64,000 nucleotides of DNA from Agapanthus africanus (GCA_030015575.1 JASDDO010000001.1:323549595-323613594); one strand, 5' to 3'; positions 36,139-47,640 are shown, counted from the first letter of the stretch. Notes: generated by a model not told the origin, from the letters alone. A program made the numbers and translations.

Positions 36139-36193
36139 AACCGCCGCGGATGCGTGGTCAAACCCTAGGTTTGACCGCATTTCCGCGGTGGTT
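36139..36193 (-). other. Stem-loop after primer site (B1)
   Basis: Long imperfect inverted repeat with tip arms GGTCAAACC/GGTTTGACC and outer arms AACC-CCGCGGA/TCCGCGGTGGTT, about 22 pairs. It lies some 195-250 nt from the primer site. Sequence differs from A1 and A2 but pairing is kept. Confidence 0.75.
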
Positions 36194-36387
36194 ATATGGG
36201 ATCACGTGACCAAATTTGTACGGATTGCTTAGAAAAGCTTGCTGGTTTTTCTGTGATATGTAAAATAATTTTTAGAACGGTTCAAAAATCAACAGAAACT
36301 TAGTGTACAGAAAAATGCAGTTTCAGAAATTCCATTCGATCGATCTTTTAATCGCGTTAGCACAAGTTAGTAAAGCTTAATGGTGAG

Positions 36388-36399
36388 GCTCCGATACCA
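36388..36399 (-). promoter_or_regulatory. Primer-binding site, tRNA-iMet (B1)
   Basis: TGGTATCGGAGC on the minus strand, one mismatch from TGGTATCAGAGC, one base from the LTR. Confidence 0.88.
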
Positions 36400-36400
36400 C

Positions 36401-38486
36401 TGTAAGTCCACGGTAGCGCCCCGGCCGTCTAATAGACGCCAAATGCGGAACAAAAACTTTTTACAGCTGGCGCTATCGCGTACTATTACCCGGATCTTCC
36501 ATTAAAGCTAAACTAACAAACTACAAAGTGGGTAGAAATGTTATACCGAACGATTCGAGTCCTTCGGTCTTCAACCATCATCCCACGCTTGTTGCGGCTG
36601 CTCCGATCTCCTTGAACTCCGGTCTTCTCGTCCAGGTGGCACCACATCGACGGATCTTTAAACGGGCTCCCGCCTCTGAACCGAGACAACTCGATCGTCA
36701 AGTTTGCTAAAAGAGACGACCAAGATGATGTAGAGAATGAGTAGAACACTTTGTCTCGTTACATCCAAAGCTATGGATGAACGGTTAATGAAGTTGCCTT
36801 TTGGATCGGGTGAAAAGAGAAACCGATCACATCTAATTTCTATGCACCAAAACTTATATCTTTTCAAATGAACAACCATCTTCTCCAAAGAGGGGGGGCG
36901 GCCATTTATAAGGAGTAGGGTGAGTGTAGGAGAGGGGGAAAGTGACCATAAGCACTAAATCAAAAGCATGAGTCAAATGTGGCACCTTGCATCTCATTAA
37001 TGCAAACCAATCACAATTAACCTAGTCACCTTGTCATTAAATGCACCATTAATAACCTAATGACTCACAAGCCTTGTCACCCTCTCTAGAAGCTTCTAGA
37101 ACACTGACTCACCTCATCAAGAAAAGATAAATCCGTATTTAACTGAATGTTAAATACGGCTGATAGAAAACTGGAAACTGGCAACTTCCAAAAGTGATCC
37201 TGAAACGAATTTCAGGATAACCCCGTAATGGTATAAACATACCTGCATTTGTATTACGACCGAATACAAATACAATTGAGACAAAGATATTATATATACA
37301 CAGTATAATACTGGGATCTGGCTCAAACCAAAGCCTACCAGTATTATCTGCCTGAAAAATGACACGTGCGAAAACGCACGTGCATTTTTCGAACCCTGCC
37401 ATAAAACCATACGGCATCTACAACGTTTCGCCCGAACTTGGGAAAGTGTCTGTGGGGGACTCTAATGACTCATCAACACACTGGCACTGGGTATAACCTC
37501 TAGCACGTCAGAGGTACAAGCTGTACGTAACGGTTTGCCTATGTATTGATTGGAAGGGAAGATGACGAGCGAACTCATCTATGAACCCTACTGAGTCTAA
37601 CAGTGACAATGTATATACAGTCCGGTCCGTTCATCTAAAGAGTATCACATATCGAGTCTAGGGGGGTGGATAAAGTCAGACCCCTAATAACGCGATAATT
37701 CGTGTCGGTATGAAGCCCATCACCACCTGAGAAACTACTGATCCAAATCGGTAATTCTCCACTACCTTGGCCAAGGATTTCTAGTGATGGCCACCCGTGC
37801 ACTGCGCGACATCAACCACCAATACCGAGAGAGACGAATCCCCGACGATCCGCTCACTGCCTCCATATGGCTCGGGACTGTACCCAAAAAATACCTGTTT
37901 GCACAACTCCTTTGAGCGTGGTAGGGTAGGAATCAAAGCACAGTGGGAACTCACACGAGACAAATGACGATCTCAGGTCGACAAACTAACCTGTACACAT
38001 GTCACCAGGGAACTGCTATCTGACGATATGTATAATACCAACTAGCATGTTCCCGGCGAGTCCTGTCCGGTGTACTCATAACCCAATGAGCACCTGTATA
38101 CATCTTAGGTGATCCAACTGACACCAGTGGCTTGTGAGACCGGCCACCGCCCCTCGTCGGGGTCTCGACAGTATACACTAGTCTACTCTGGAGTATCGAT
38201 GCCTTGTCTCGAAACTCCCACGACTAGGGACACTTTTAAGGATGTGCTTATAAACCCCAGCTCCCACGTATATGATTGCCATCATACTGCTGGCAGTCAA
38301 GCAAGAATCCTATGGGCTCTATCATCATGCGATAGTGAACTAAATCATGTATACGATGATAAAGACAAACCAGATAGCAAACTATCATCTCGAGCAAGAC
38401 TGTCATATCGGTATAGGTCCTGCCTCAATCATTGCAATCACGTACCTGCGATCCAATAATTGACTTTGAGGGCACTATCTCCAACA
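36401..38486 (-). repeat. B1 5' LTR
   Basis: 2086 bp, the partner of 28879-30963, with the same ends and a largely identical sequence. Confidence 0.92.
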
Positions 38487-38896
38487 TGGCTATAACTGGA
38501 AATCCCTGACCAGGGTTGCTGAGATTTACTGGTAAGTGTTATCGGTAGTTTCTCAAATTGTTATAGACCTCATATCGACACGACTTATCAAGCTACTGGG
38601 GTCTGACGTTTACCACCCCTAGGCGATATGTGCGACATATCAGACGAAGAGACCGGACTGTACGAGAGTGTTACTGATTGGATTCGCAGGAGAATGTACA
38701 GGCTTGCTTGTTGATCTTCTGAGCGCTCAATACCTGGGTGGCTGTTACGTTTAGCTGACCGCTTGCAGCTTGTGGGTGTTTGATATGATCATCACCTACT
38801 GCCGGCGTATTGACGATTCTTTAGAGTCCTACACAGAGGTTTCCTGGCTCAGGCAAAACGGAGTAGGAGCACATATGTGATATGTGCGGGACCGAG
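38487..38896 (+). repeat. A3 3' LTR, segment 2 of 3
   Basis: Continues the A3 LTR after B1. Its first five bases TGGCT repeat the B1 target site and its last five CCGAG the left target site of the gypsy solo LTR. It aligns to the middle of family A LTRs (compare 12230-12605 inverted). Confidence 0.9.
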
Positions 38897-39551
38897 TGTC
38901 ACGACCCAAAGTTTGGCCCGTGACCGGCACTTAACCACGTAACGTCTACAGGCGTGATGCGACTAAGTAAGCTGAAAACCCAGAAATCAAACCAGTAAAA
39001 GTATAGAGTGTTTTAAGCAATTAATAGAACCAATTACTAAGATAACAATATACGACGCCGTAGCGAAGAAAATGAGCAACAAGTAGAAATCATCACAGAT
39101 AGAATAACTGCATAAGTAAAGTCGGCTCACAATGAGCTCGACGCCAGAATACAAAAGAATATACATCGTCTTCACAACTGGTCTCTAAGTCAATACATAA
39201 GTGGTAGATGGAGAGTACTAGATACAACAATGTACATAACGGAAAGATAACCAGATACCGCACAAAACCCACCTATCAGCAAAAGAGCTAGTACACCAAC
39301 TGTAGAGGTATCTGTGTCAAAAGATGCAAGAACGCAGCCTGCCGCGACTACTCCGAAGGGCAACCTGCAAACACTGTGGCACAACGGGGGTGAGTTGCCA
39401 ACTCGTGAATAGAAGATAACATATAAAGGTAATCGCGAGTATGCACGTGCAACGATACTCTAACCTATATCAACAGATAACAACTATATAATGAACTGGA
39501 TGCTCAAACTTAACAACAAGTATGATCTGATAACAACTCCATATGATGAGC

Positions 39552-39866
39552 AAGAACTGTGATGATCAGGTATAGCAATGCAATCTAACAACCCTATATA
39601 GAATGAACAGGGTGTGCAATGATCAGGTATAGCAATGCAATCTAACAACCCTATATAGAATGAACAGGGTGTGCAATGATCAGGTGTAGCAATGCAATCT
39701 AACAACCCTATATAGAATGAACAGGGTGTGCAATGATCTGGTATAGCAATGCAATCTAACAACCCTATATAGAATGAACAGGGTGTGCAATGATCAGGTG
39801 TAGCAATGTGTCTAATAACCCTATATAGAATGAACAGGGTGTGCAATGATCAGGTATAGCAATGTG
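39552..39866. repeat. 57-bp tandem array in gypsy LTR
   Basis: About 5.5 copies of a 57-bp unit containing GAACAGGGTGTGCAATGATC and AACCCTATATAGAAT, with few differences between copies. Because 57 is a multiple of 3, one minus-strand frame stays open and gives a repeated 19-residue peptide; this is a by-product. Confidence 0.9.
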
Positions 39867-40560
39867 TACTATATCAGGTACAATAGATACAGGATGAGAT
39901 ATCAATTACTACATACTGAGCATGGGAAATATAACATCTACACGGAATGTCATCGTGGAAAGTATAATCGGTACTCATCAATGCGCCCAAATCCCAATAC
40001 TACTCAGGCATCGTCATCCTCCTCGGTCCTCCAATCCTGTAAATCTCATATAATCGTGAGTGCCCAACATCAGCACCCAAAATATCAAGAAATACTCGTG
40101 CCAAGCATCGACACGCAAATCCTTCTGTATAAGGCATCCGTCAGTCCGGATCAGCCCACGGGCTCTGTCTGCGGTATCGGCCCTCGGCCCCGGCAGTACG
40201 AGTCGTCCCGTATCCATCCATAGACTCTGGTCGGTATCCTCCGGATAACCGCCAGGTCCAACCAATCACCGGTAGGTAGTAGTCCCTCTGCCAGGCTCAC
40301 CGTCTACTACACAGCGAAACCGTTCTCGCCCCGGGGTACCATACCGGGTCCACCATGTACCCGTAATCGGCCTCATCCAACTCCTCGATTCGGGTTCACA
40401 TATATCACTCTAGTACCGAGAAAACACATGGTGGACGCACCGAAATATCATATCAAGGGAAACCGGGTTTTTAAATAATTAATTATTCTCTTTGAAATAT
40501 CCACGGTTTCTCAAATCCAGAATTAACATGGAAACAACATATCTCAATGCGTAATCTAAG

Positions 40561-40998
40561 CAAGTATGAAGATATCAATATATGTGTGCATAGATATGAG
40601 TATACATTGTGCATGTACGCAGGTATGAAGATATCAATGTATGTGTGCACAGATATGAGTATACAGTGTGCATGTGCGCAGGTATGAAGATATCAATGTA
40701 TGTGTGCACAGATATGAGTATACAGTATGCATGTGCGCAAGTGTGAAGATATCAATGTATGTGTGCACAGATATGAGTATACAGTGTGCATGTGCGCAGG
40801 TATGAAGATATCAATGTATGTGTGCACAGATATGAGTATACAATGTGCATGTGCGCAGGTATGAAGATATCAATGTATGTGTGCACAGATATGAGTATAC
40901 AGTATGCATGTGCGCAGGTATGAAGATATCAATGTATGTGTGCACAGATATGAGTATACAGTGTGCATGTGCGCAGGTATGAAGATATCAATGTATGT
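40561..40998. repeat. 59-bp tandem array in gypsy LTR
   Basis: About 7.4 copies of a 59-bp unit containing AGGTATGAAGATATCAATGT and GTGTGCACAGATATGAG. Copies differ at single positions. No frame significance. Confidence 0.9.
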
Positions 40999-41472
40999 GT
41001 ATGTAGTACCAGTAGGGGTATGTGATGCATATGTGCCCAAATATGGATATAACATATGCTGTTATGCGGCAAATCATGACAACATCAATAAGGTGGAATC
41101 AGTATGATATATGATTTATAGCAATCCTATAATGTGAGTGTCATGGCAATCACGAACGGTGTGAGTGTAGCATATCAATCGTGCTCGTGCGACTTGAACC
41201 GTTAGTGACAGTGCAGTGTTCTATGCTATCATTTCTATATGCAACAATAATGTATGCTACTACAGTCCATATGAACATCTACAATCTAATATCCTAACTC
41301 GCCCTGACGCTTAACGCCATACGGGCGATTTCCCCGTAGATGTTAAATCTACTCACCTGGTCGTGCGCTACTCGTAGCCGACCACCTGCTTCCCTTTCTT
41401 AGCTTCGTCCGACGTACCCGCCTACGAACCTTACTAGACCCTATGAAGCAGGAAGAGGGAGGAGGAGGAGAA

Positions 41473-41632
41473 GAGGTGAGCTGCTGTGGCTGCTGCTGCC
41501 TGCTGTGCTGCTGCTAATGCTGTAGCTGCTGCTGATGCTGTAGTTGCTGCTGATGTTGATGCTTCTGCAGCTGATGCTGGTGCTGTGGCTGCTGATGATG
41601 CTACTGCAGCTGCTGCCTCTCTCTCTCTCAGC
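41473..41632. repeat. CTG-rich and CT microsatellite
   Basis: Imperfect CTG/GCTGAT trinucleotide tract followed by a short CT run. It yields an alanine-rich open frame on the minus strand (41434-41733), which is low complexity and not a likely gene. Confidence 0.85.
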
Positions 41633-42077
41633 TGAGTGTGTGTGGGTGTGTGAGAGTTGGGAGAATGATAAGTGAGAGTGAGAGAATGAGGCCCCAAGTC
41701 AACAACCCCCTCTCTCTTTCCCTCTCTCTTCATTTAATGAGCATGGCTCAAGCCATGCCCATACTCCCTCTCTCATGCACCAAGTCAACAAAAGAAAAGA
41801 AAAGAAACTCAAATAACAAAATACACAACTAAATAAAACCCAATTAAATCCCAAAACACTTAATACAAATAGGTTAACCCATCATGGTTGCTAATCATGG
41901 TTTTAACCCCAAATCTAAACCCTAGTTTACATGCACAAGTGTGTGTGTTCCTAGAAAAATCCTAATAAAATATTCATTAACTAGAATAAAATATCAGAAA
42001 CTTAATTTGGTAAACTTTTTACCAAAAACTATCTATTAAAATATAATTAACCCCTAAACACGACCTAAGGTGTTACA

Positions 42078-43187
42078 CCGAGAATAATACGAGTATGTGA
42101 TACTGTATTCTATTCTCGCGATATGAGATATCGGCCGGGTATATGTGATATAGCCGGGTCATCGGATCAAGTGTTGATTCGATGAAATGGTACATGTTAT
42201 ATTAGTCGGTTATATGTATTATAGCCGGGTTATCGGATCAAGTGTTGATTCGATAATTTAATGTATATTATATATGAGATATATTATATTACATTACATT
42301 AACTAATATAAGCTCTCTTTATTGATTCATTTTCTCACGGGATAATACATTGATATATATGCGATATATGTTAATTGTATTATTTTCTTTTGTTACAAAA
42401 TATATTGTATATGTGATATATAATATTGTAACATGTTAGGGTTACAAATTTAACAATGGTTTAGGGTTTAAACTTGGTTAGGGTTTGGATTAGGGTTTGC
42501 TTTTGCATGAAGCTTCCATGAAGCTTCATGAAGCTTTGACTTTGTCTTTGGCTTGATATTTTGTGATGATATTAAGTTAACCCAATCCAAACCATTAACT
42601 CTAGTTAACTCTCTACAAGGGTTAAATCCTTCATGCTTAACCCTTGGTTAGATTTGTAACCACTACAATAATTCATTATTCATCACAAAAGGATTCTTCA
42701 TCTTCTTCCTTGAGTTCTTGTTGAAAAAGCTTTCTATCCTTTTCAAAGGTGATGAAAATGAGTGAGAAATAGAAAACAAAAGAGAGCAAAAATCCTACTT
42801 GATCATCCTCATCTATCATTGCCATTTAGATAAGGGTGTTCACTTCATTTAGTGAGTGAGAGCTTGTGTTAAGGAAACTTCAAGGTAGATCATCTTTGTT
42901 ATCGAAGATCGGAAGCAAGCTTGCACCTTTCTCTTCATGGAGCCTCTCTAGAGTCCGGATGCACGATGATCGCAGCGAAGGGACCTCAACACGGAGCTTA
43001 AGAAGTGAAGGACCGGATCTACAAAGGTTGTAATCCCTCTCACTTAGTGTTAAAGTGTTTAACATGCTTGTTTTCACCTAATCTCTAGTATAAAGATCTT
43101 GTTAAGGGTTGTTCGACACGGCTAAATTTTAAATCGGGTATGGTTGATACCTCGTAGACCCTTGTGGCAGTGCCTAGCATCCCTGCA
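42078..43187 (+). repeat. A3 3' LTR, segment 3 of 3
   Basis: Completes the A3 LTR: CCGAG repeat, two hairpins with ATC-GATCAA/TTGATTCGAT arms (42161-42183 and 42231-42255), and the end GTGCCTAGCATCCCTGCA. The three segments sum to about 2.2 kb without the duplications, the expected family A length. The right flank ATAAC is host-gene sequence. Confidence 0.9.
42094..42418 (+). promoter_or_regulatory. TATGNGATA motif cluster in A3 LTR
   Basis: Six copies of TATGNGATA on the sense strand: 42094, 42122, 42142, 42273, 42358 and 42410 (start positions), with T, A, T, A, C and T in the centre. A2 has five on its sense strand between 14992 and 15281. This is within the likely U3, so a protein-binding site is possible, but that is inference; AT-richness alone may explain some copies. 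Confidence 0.5.
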
Positions 43188-43798
43188 ATAACCCCGTATA
43201 TAATATGGATTATTCTTAACAAATGTGATTCTAGAATACTTCCTAATTATTTCCCTTAGAGTGAATGTAGACTGTAATAAAAATGTTCAGTCAGGTTGTC
43301 AACAGTAAAGGAAGACCATACCCAAGATGATATCCGAAAAGAATGGCTGCCAAACAAGCAACTCCGACAAAAGGCAAAACTGTCCCTGAAGATTTTGTTT
43401 TAATTTTATTAGATGAAACATCCTCAAATTTATTAGAGGGAACATCCTCGATGTCCCCTGAAATGAAGTAAAAACAAAGAATGATAATAAAATAATAGAC
43501 AAATTTGAAGTACAAAGATTAAAAAATAATTAAATGTAAAAAAGTAGATAAATGTATAAAATTGTATTAGACTGTTTCAGGCTCTGTAGATGAGATGCTC
43601 AATTCAATAACCACTAAATGTTTCAAATGATTAACATAACAAATACATATTATATTATGTAGGTGAATATGTTTTTCAGAAGAAAAAAAATCAACTTAAC
43701 CAAATTGGTCCCTAGTCAACAAATAAATTATAGACATATCCTTAAGAACCAGCACGGTAAGGTAATGACCATAGAATCATAATTCTATGATTTGGACG
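43188..43798 (-). pseudogene. Plastidic glucose transporter-like gene remnant, left part
   Basis: The only stretch with a cellular gene signature. On the minus strand an exon at 43457-43322 (136 nt) is bounded by a good acceptor (TTACTTCATTTCAG) and a donor (CTTGG/GTATGG). It encodes KSSGTVLPFVGVACLAAILF followed by GYHLG, which matches the start of the first membrane segment of plastidic glucose transporter 4 (pGlcT, MFS sugar-porter family, chloroplast inner envelope glucose export). The exon is intact with no stop. Flanking sequence looks intronic. Neighbouring exons are not in the window, so this is either a displaced fragment or part of a TE-inflated intron region of a real gene. Confidence 0.7.
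43322..43457 (-). CDS. Single exon, plastidic glucose transporter-like
   Basis: The exon starts in phase (two bases GG complete a codon split with the previous exon) and ends with GG of the next split codon. The encoded peptide is about 45 residues: an acidic, Ser/Asn/Lys-rich stretch (the region after a transit peptide), then a hydrophobic helix start VLPFVGVACLAAILFGYHLG. In the family this segment is followed by VVNGALEYL from the next exon. Residue conservation and splice sites suggest it is or recently was functional. Recognition is from memory of the family; a protein search would settle it. Confidence 0.68.
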
Positions 43799-46017
43799 TG
43801 TAGGGTTCCTAGGCACACTCATGAGGTTCTACAAGACATCAACCATGCCCGATTCAAAATTTGTATGTGCCGAACAACCCTATGCAAGATCGTATACTAG
43901 AGGTAAGGCGAAAAAAAAGCAAGTAAACTACTTTACTACTAAGTGAAAGGGATTACAACCTTTGTAGATCCGGTCCTTCAGTTCTAATGCTCCGTGTTGA
44001 CGTCCCTTCGCTGCGATCATCGGGATCCCGGACCCTAGCGATGGTTTCTTCGGAGAAATGAGCGGGCTAGGTCATTGACTTCAAGACCGAAGATGATCTA
44101 TGTCAAGGAGACTCAAACTCAAGCTCCATCTTCACTTGGTCATGAACTTTGTGAAGAGAACACCCTATACTACATGGAAAGTGGTAGAGGATGAAGAAAT
44201 AGGAAGTGGGTTCACTTTGGATTTGGATTTCTCACTCTTTTTCTTCACTTGAAATTTTTCTAGCAAGGTTTTTCTTCACTTGAAGAAGATGAAGAAGAAG
44301 AAAAGAATATGAATAAATGAATTAACTAAAATGAATAATCAAGTGAAGTATATCATAATGCAACCATGGGTGAGTTAACCTTTGTAGAGACTAAACCCTA
44401 GTTTAAGTTAATGGTTAGGTTATGAAAATCTCATGCAAAACAAAATGGTTAGACTTTGTCAAAGATGCTTAAAAGCTTCATGAAGCTTCAAGCAAACAAA
44501 CAAAGAAAGCCACAATTTTGTTTTTGCCAAAATAAATAAAATAAATAAAACCCCAACCATTAACCTAAACATGGTGTAAGTCATACACACACCCAAGTTT
44601 GCATGTATCATCAATCATGATACAAACTAGTGCACAAACATATATCATATATACAACTTGTGCACATCAAGTGAGAAAATCAATCTTAAGTGAACAAATA
44701 CTAGTTAATGTAAAGTAATATATCAAATATATAATTATACATTAAATCATTAAATCAATACTTGATTTAATGATCCGGTCATATCGCATATAACCGACTA
44801 ATATCAAGTGTATCAATATATCGAATCAACACTTGATTCGGTAACCCGGCTATATCTCATATAACCGTCCAATGATACAAATCGTGAGAATAGAATACAG
44901 TATCACATACTGGTATTATTCTCGGTCCCGCACATATCTCATATGCGCTCCTATTTCGTTTCGCTTGAGCCAGGAAACATCTGTGTAGGACTCTAAAGAC
45001 TCGTCAATACGCCTGCAGTACGTGGTGATCATATCAATCACCCACAAGCCGCAAGCGGTCTACTAAACGTAACGGCCACCCGGGTATTGAGCGATCAGAA
45101 GATCAACGAGCAAGCCTACTCACACTCCTGTGAATCCAATCAGTAACACTTACCGCACAGTCCGGTCTGTTCGTCTGATATGTCGCATATCTCGCCTAGG
45201 GGTGGTAAACGTCAGACCCCAGTAGCTTGATAAGTCATGCCGATGTAAGGTCCATAACAAGCATGAAACTACTGATAACACTTACCAGTAAATCAGTGCA
45301 ACCCTGGCCAGGGATTTCCAATTATGGCCAGTCGAGCATAGCGCAACATCAACCCTCAATACCGGGAGAGACGAATCCCCTCCTATCGCTCATTGCCTCC
45401 ATGTGAATCAGGACTGTACCCAAAAACCACCTGTTTGCATGACTCATTAGAGCCGTGGTAGGGTGGAAATCAAAGCATGGTGGGAGACACACAAGACTCT
45501 ATGACGATCTCGGGTCAACAGACTAAGTTGTACCAGTGTCACCAGAGAACTGCCATCTGACGTGAGGTATAATACCATCTGGGAGTTCTCGGCGAGTCCG
45601 TTCGGTGTACCCAGTCTCCACTGAGCACCCGCATACCGTCTCTGATGTCAAACACCAATGGATATGGGATCATCCATCGCCCATCACATGGGTCGAGAAG
45701 ATATACGCTAGTCTACTCTGGAATATCGATGCCCCGTCTCGATATTCCCACGACTAGGAACATTGAAGGATGTACTCATTGACTACCTAGGCCCCACTAG
45801 TATGATCTGCATCATAGTCCTGGAAGTCGAGTACACATCCTAAGGGCTTTATCAACATGTAATAGAGAGACAGCAAGTATACATAATAAGATAAAGAGCA
45901 ACCAGATAGCGTACTATCATGTCGAGCAAGAAATTCCTACCTATATATGTCCCAGCATCCACTACAATATACATCTCATGTATAGTAATGGCCTCTAGGG
46001 CATACATATAACTAACA
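43799..46017 (-). mobile_element. Solo LTR A4 (family A)
   Basis: A 2219-bp family A LTR with both ends intact (TGTAGGGTTCCTAGGCAC to CATATAACTAACA) and no internal region. Flanks are GGACG (43794-43798) and GGAAG (46018-46022), a duplication with one mismatch. It lies in the intron-like part of the transporter remnant. Hairpin arms at 44748-44768 are TTAAATCAA/TTGATTTAA, as in A2. Confidence 0.9.
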
Positions 46018-46330
46018 GGAAGTGGTGCACAAAAGATACAATCAAATTTTCCATGCAGTTACAGTTCGGACATGCCACAATACTAATAATGAAGGATCCT
46101 GATAATATTGCAAAACAATAGGAATAACAATGTGTAAATGTACAAAGAGATTGTAATGTAAATGTTAAATGTGTACCAAAAAATAAAAAAGGTTTTGTAA
46201 TGGGATTTCTAATGATAACTGCATTTGGCCCAGTGATCAGAGACTTAAAATTTTGGTACATAAGATCAAAGGTGGCACAAGAACATGGCATTACAATGCA
46301 ATCACAAAACATTTGATCGCTCACATTTCC
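46018..46330 (-). other. Non-repetitive flank, probable intron of the transporter remnant
   Basis: About 310 bp not resembling any other part of the window, continuing the sequence left of A4. A 109-codon minus-strand frame (46324-45995) crosses into the LTR and has no recognisable domain. The stretch joins A5 RT sequence at about 46331 by a break. Confidence 0.5.
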
Positions 46331-46349
46331 GCTGTGCCTGCTTTATTCT

Positions 46350-46616
46350 TTAAAGCAACTTGCACACGTTTCCGCTGCTCCCACTGTTTACGAAGCCCTC
46401 TGGCTGTGTACTTATAGACGTTTCTTCTAAATCAATATTTAGAAAAGCAGTCATGACACCCAACCACCAGATATCGTAGTCATGGTATGTAGCAATGGAA
46501 AGTAGGATCTGGATGGACTTAAGCATAGCCACTGGAAAAGGTTTCATCATTATCCATGCCTGCTCAATGACGAAAACCTTTAACAAGTCTAGCTTTGAAA
46601 GTATCAACTTTTCCAT
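46350..46616 (-). pseudogene. Copia reverse transcriptase relic (A5)
   Basis: An 88-codon frame reads AWIMMKPFPVAMLKSIQILL, YHDYDIW, LGVMTAFLNIDLEE and QPEGFVNSGSSGNVCKL, aligning well with the N-terminal half of Angela-like RT. It ends before the YVDD box, which is deleted. Confidence 0.88.
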
Positions 46617-46799
46617 CTACACCAAGTAATCTTCTCAAGATATACTTGCTCCTGATGGGGATTTAACCCTTCAGATATAGCAGCCAAAGTCCATACTTTG
46701 TTGGTGTACATGGATTCCATCTCAGATCTCTAAGCATCCAGCCATTCTTACAGAGTCCCCACTCTTAATGGCCTGCTCGAAACTAGTTGGGTCATCATC

Positions 46800-47120
46800 T
46801 TATGATACAATCCTCGTTCCCACTGTCATCGAGAAACCAAAGTATCTCTCAGGCAGGTGAGGAACCCTGCTAGATCGGCGGAGAGGCCGAGCTTCGTTTA
46901 GGACTATTGATTCCTTTGGCTCTATCAAATCATCAGCTGCAGTTTGTATAGCTGGAAATCCTTCCAGTTCTACAGAACTGACCTTGCCTCGATCTTGTCC
47001 GGATTTTGCTTTTGACATAGGCCGGACAACCCTAATCTTAACTTGCTTAAGAGATGGGCTATTCCCATACCATATCTCATATGGAGTGGTAGGCAGGGAT
47101 CTGATTCGAACCTTATTCAA
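46800..47120 (-). pseudogene. Integrase C-terminus and linker relic (A5)
   Basis: A 106-codon frame reads TTPYEIWYGNSPSLKQVKIR, where TPYEIW-GK-P-L is the hallmark of the copia integrase C-terminal part, then VRPMSKAK and LRRSSRVPHLPERYFGF. It is the best preserved linker in the window. Confidence 0.85.
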
Positions 47121-47329
47121 TAGGTATGCAGCTTCTTAAGTGCATAACCCCCAAAAAGGAAACAGGTAACTCAGTAATACTCATCATAGAGCACACCATA
47201 TCTCATAGGGTGCGATTGCTCCGCCCCGATACACCGACGTGCTGTGGTGTATACGGAGGAGTAATACTGAGAGAGAATCTCATTCTCCTTTAGAATAGTC
47301 CAGGAATCCCGTGCGCAAGTATTCTTCTC

Positions 47330-47640
47330 CCTGATCACATTAAAGGACATAATACTTATACCCGTTTTTGGTTCTGTACTTCTAACTTATATTCGGTGAA
47401 TATCTCAAAAGTTTCGGACTTGTGTTTCAACAGGAACATATGTCTGAATCTAGAGAGATCATCAGTGAATGTAATGAAGTACAAAGAACCAGTCCTGGCA
47501 TATGTAGACTGGGGACCTTTATACATCACTATGTATCAGTCCCAAGAGTTTACTAACTCTTTCTCTGTTTCAAATAAACAGAACTATGGTCATCTTATCT
47601 TTGTGACATGACTGGCAAGTTTCATATGATGTAAATTTAA
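47330..47640 (-). pseudogene. Copia integrase core relic (A5)
   Basis: Corresponds to A1 7080-7400 with the same KHKSE and FTDD-type blocks on the minus strand. The plus-strand frame at 47396-47611 is its antisense shadow. Confidence 0.7.

Larger units (their letters stand above)
33081..36387 (-). other. B1 long leader, no recognisable gag
   Basis: About 3.3 kb. It contains an imperfect direct duplication: 33350-33490 and 33640-33775 both hold TTACCTTCTGTACACC followed by TTCCCTACC-TTCGGCAC. B4 has the same duplication (54870-54990 and 55280-55400). No gag zinc knuckle or long coding frame is visible. Confidence 0.6.
28879..38486 (-). mobile_element. Copia element B1, complete, nested in A3 LTR
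   Basis: Minus-strand element of 9.6 kb with both LTRs (28879-30963 and 36401-38486), purine tract, degenerate pol, leader and primer site. It is flanked by TGGAT and TGGCT; the uninterrupted site in other A LTRs reads GATTGGCTGTAAC, so TGGCT was duplicated and the left copy has one change. LTRs differ by eye at a few dozen places, about 1.5-2%. Internal region 5.44 kb with no intact reading frame. Confidence 0.93.
38897..42077 (-). mobile_element. Ty3/gypsy-like solo LTR
   Basis: A 3181-bp LTR from TGTCACGACCC to GGTGTTACA, flanked by perfect 5-bp duplications CCGAG (38892-38896 and 42078-42082). No internal region is present, so it is a solo LTR left by recombination between two LTRs. The orientation is assigned from the related LTR at 4359, which adjoins a minus-strand primer site. 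LTR length fits long-LTR chromovirus (Tekay/Del-like) elements, but without pol the lineage is a guess. It contains two tandem arrays and CTG/CT-rich tracts, and no convincing gene. Confidence 0.85.

Noticed and set aside
39484..39846. Minus-strand frame with a repeated 19-residue peptide
   Set aside because: A by-product of the 57-bp tandem array inside a solo LTR.
39552..40998. Regularly spaced repeats resembling a CRISPR array
   Set aside because: Units of 57 and 59 bp are contiguous with no unique spacers, and the setting is a plant LTR.
41434..41733. Alanine-rich 99-codon frame
   Set aside because: Translation of a CTG-rich microsatellite; low complexity only.
46324..46330. Possible second exon in the flank right of A4
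   Set aside because: The 46018-46330 stretch has an acceptor-like CAG near 46103 but no peptide resembling the transporter; treated as intron.
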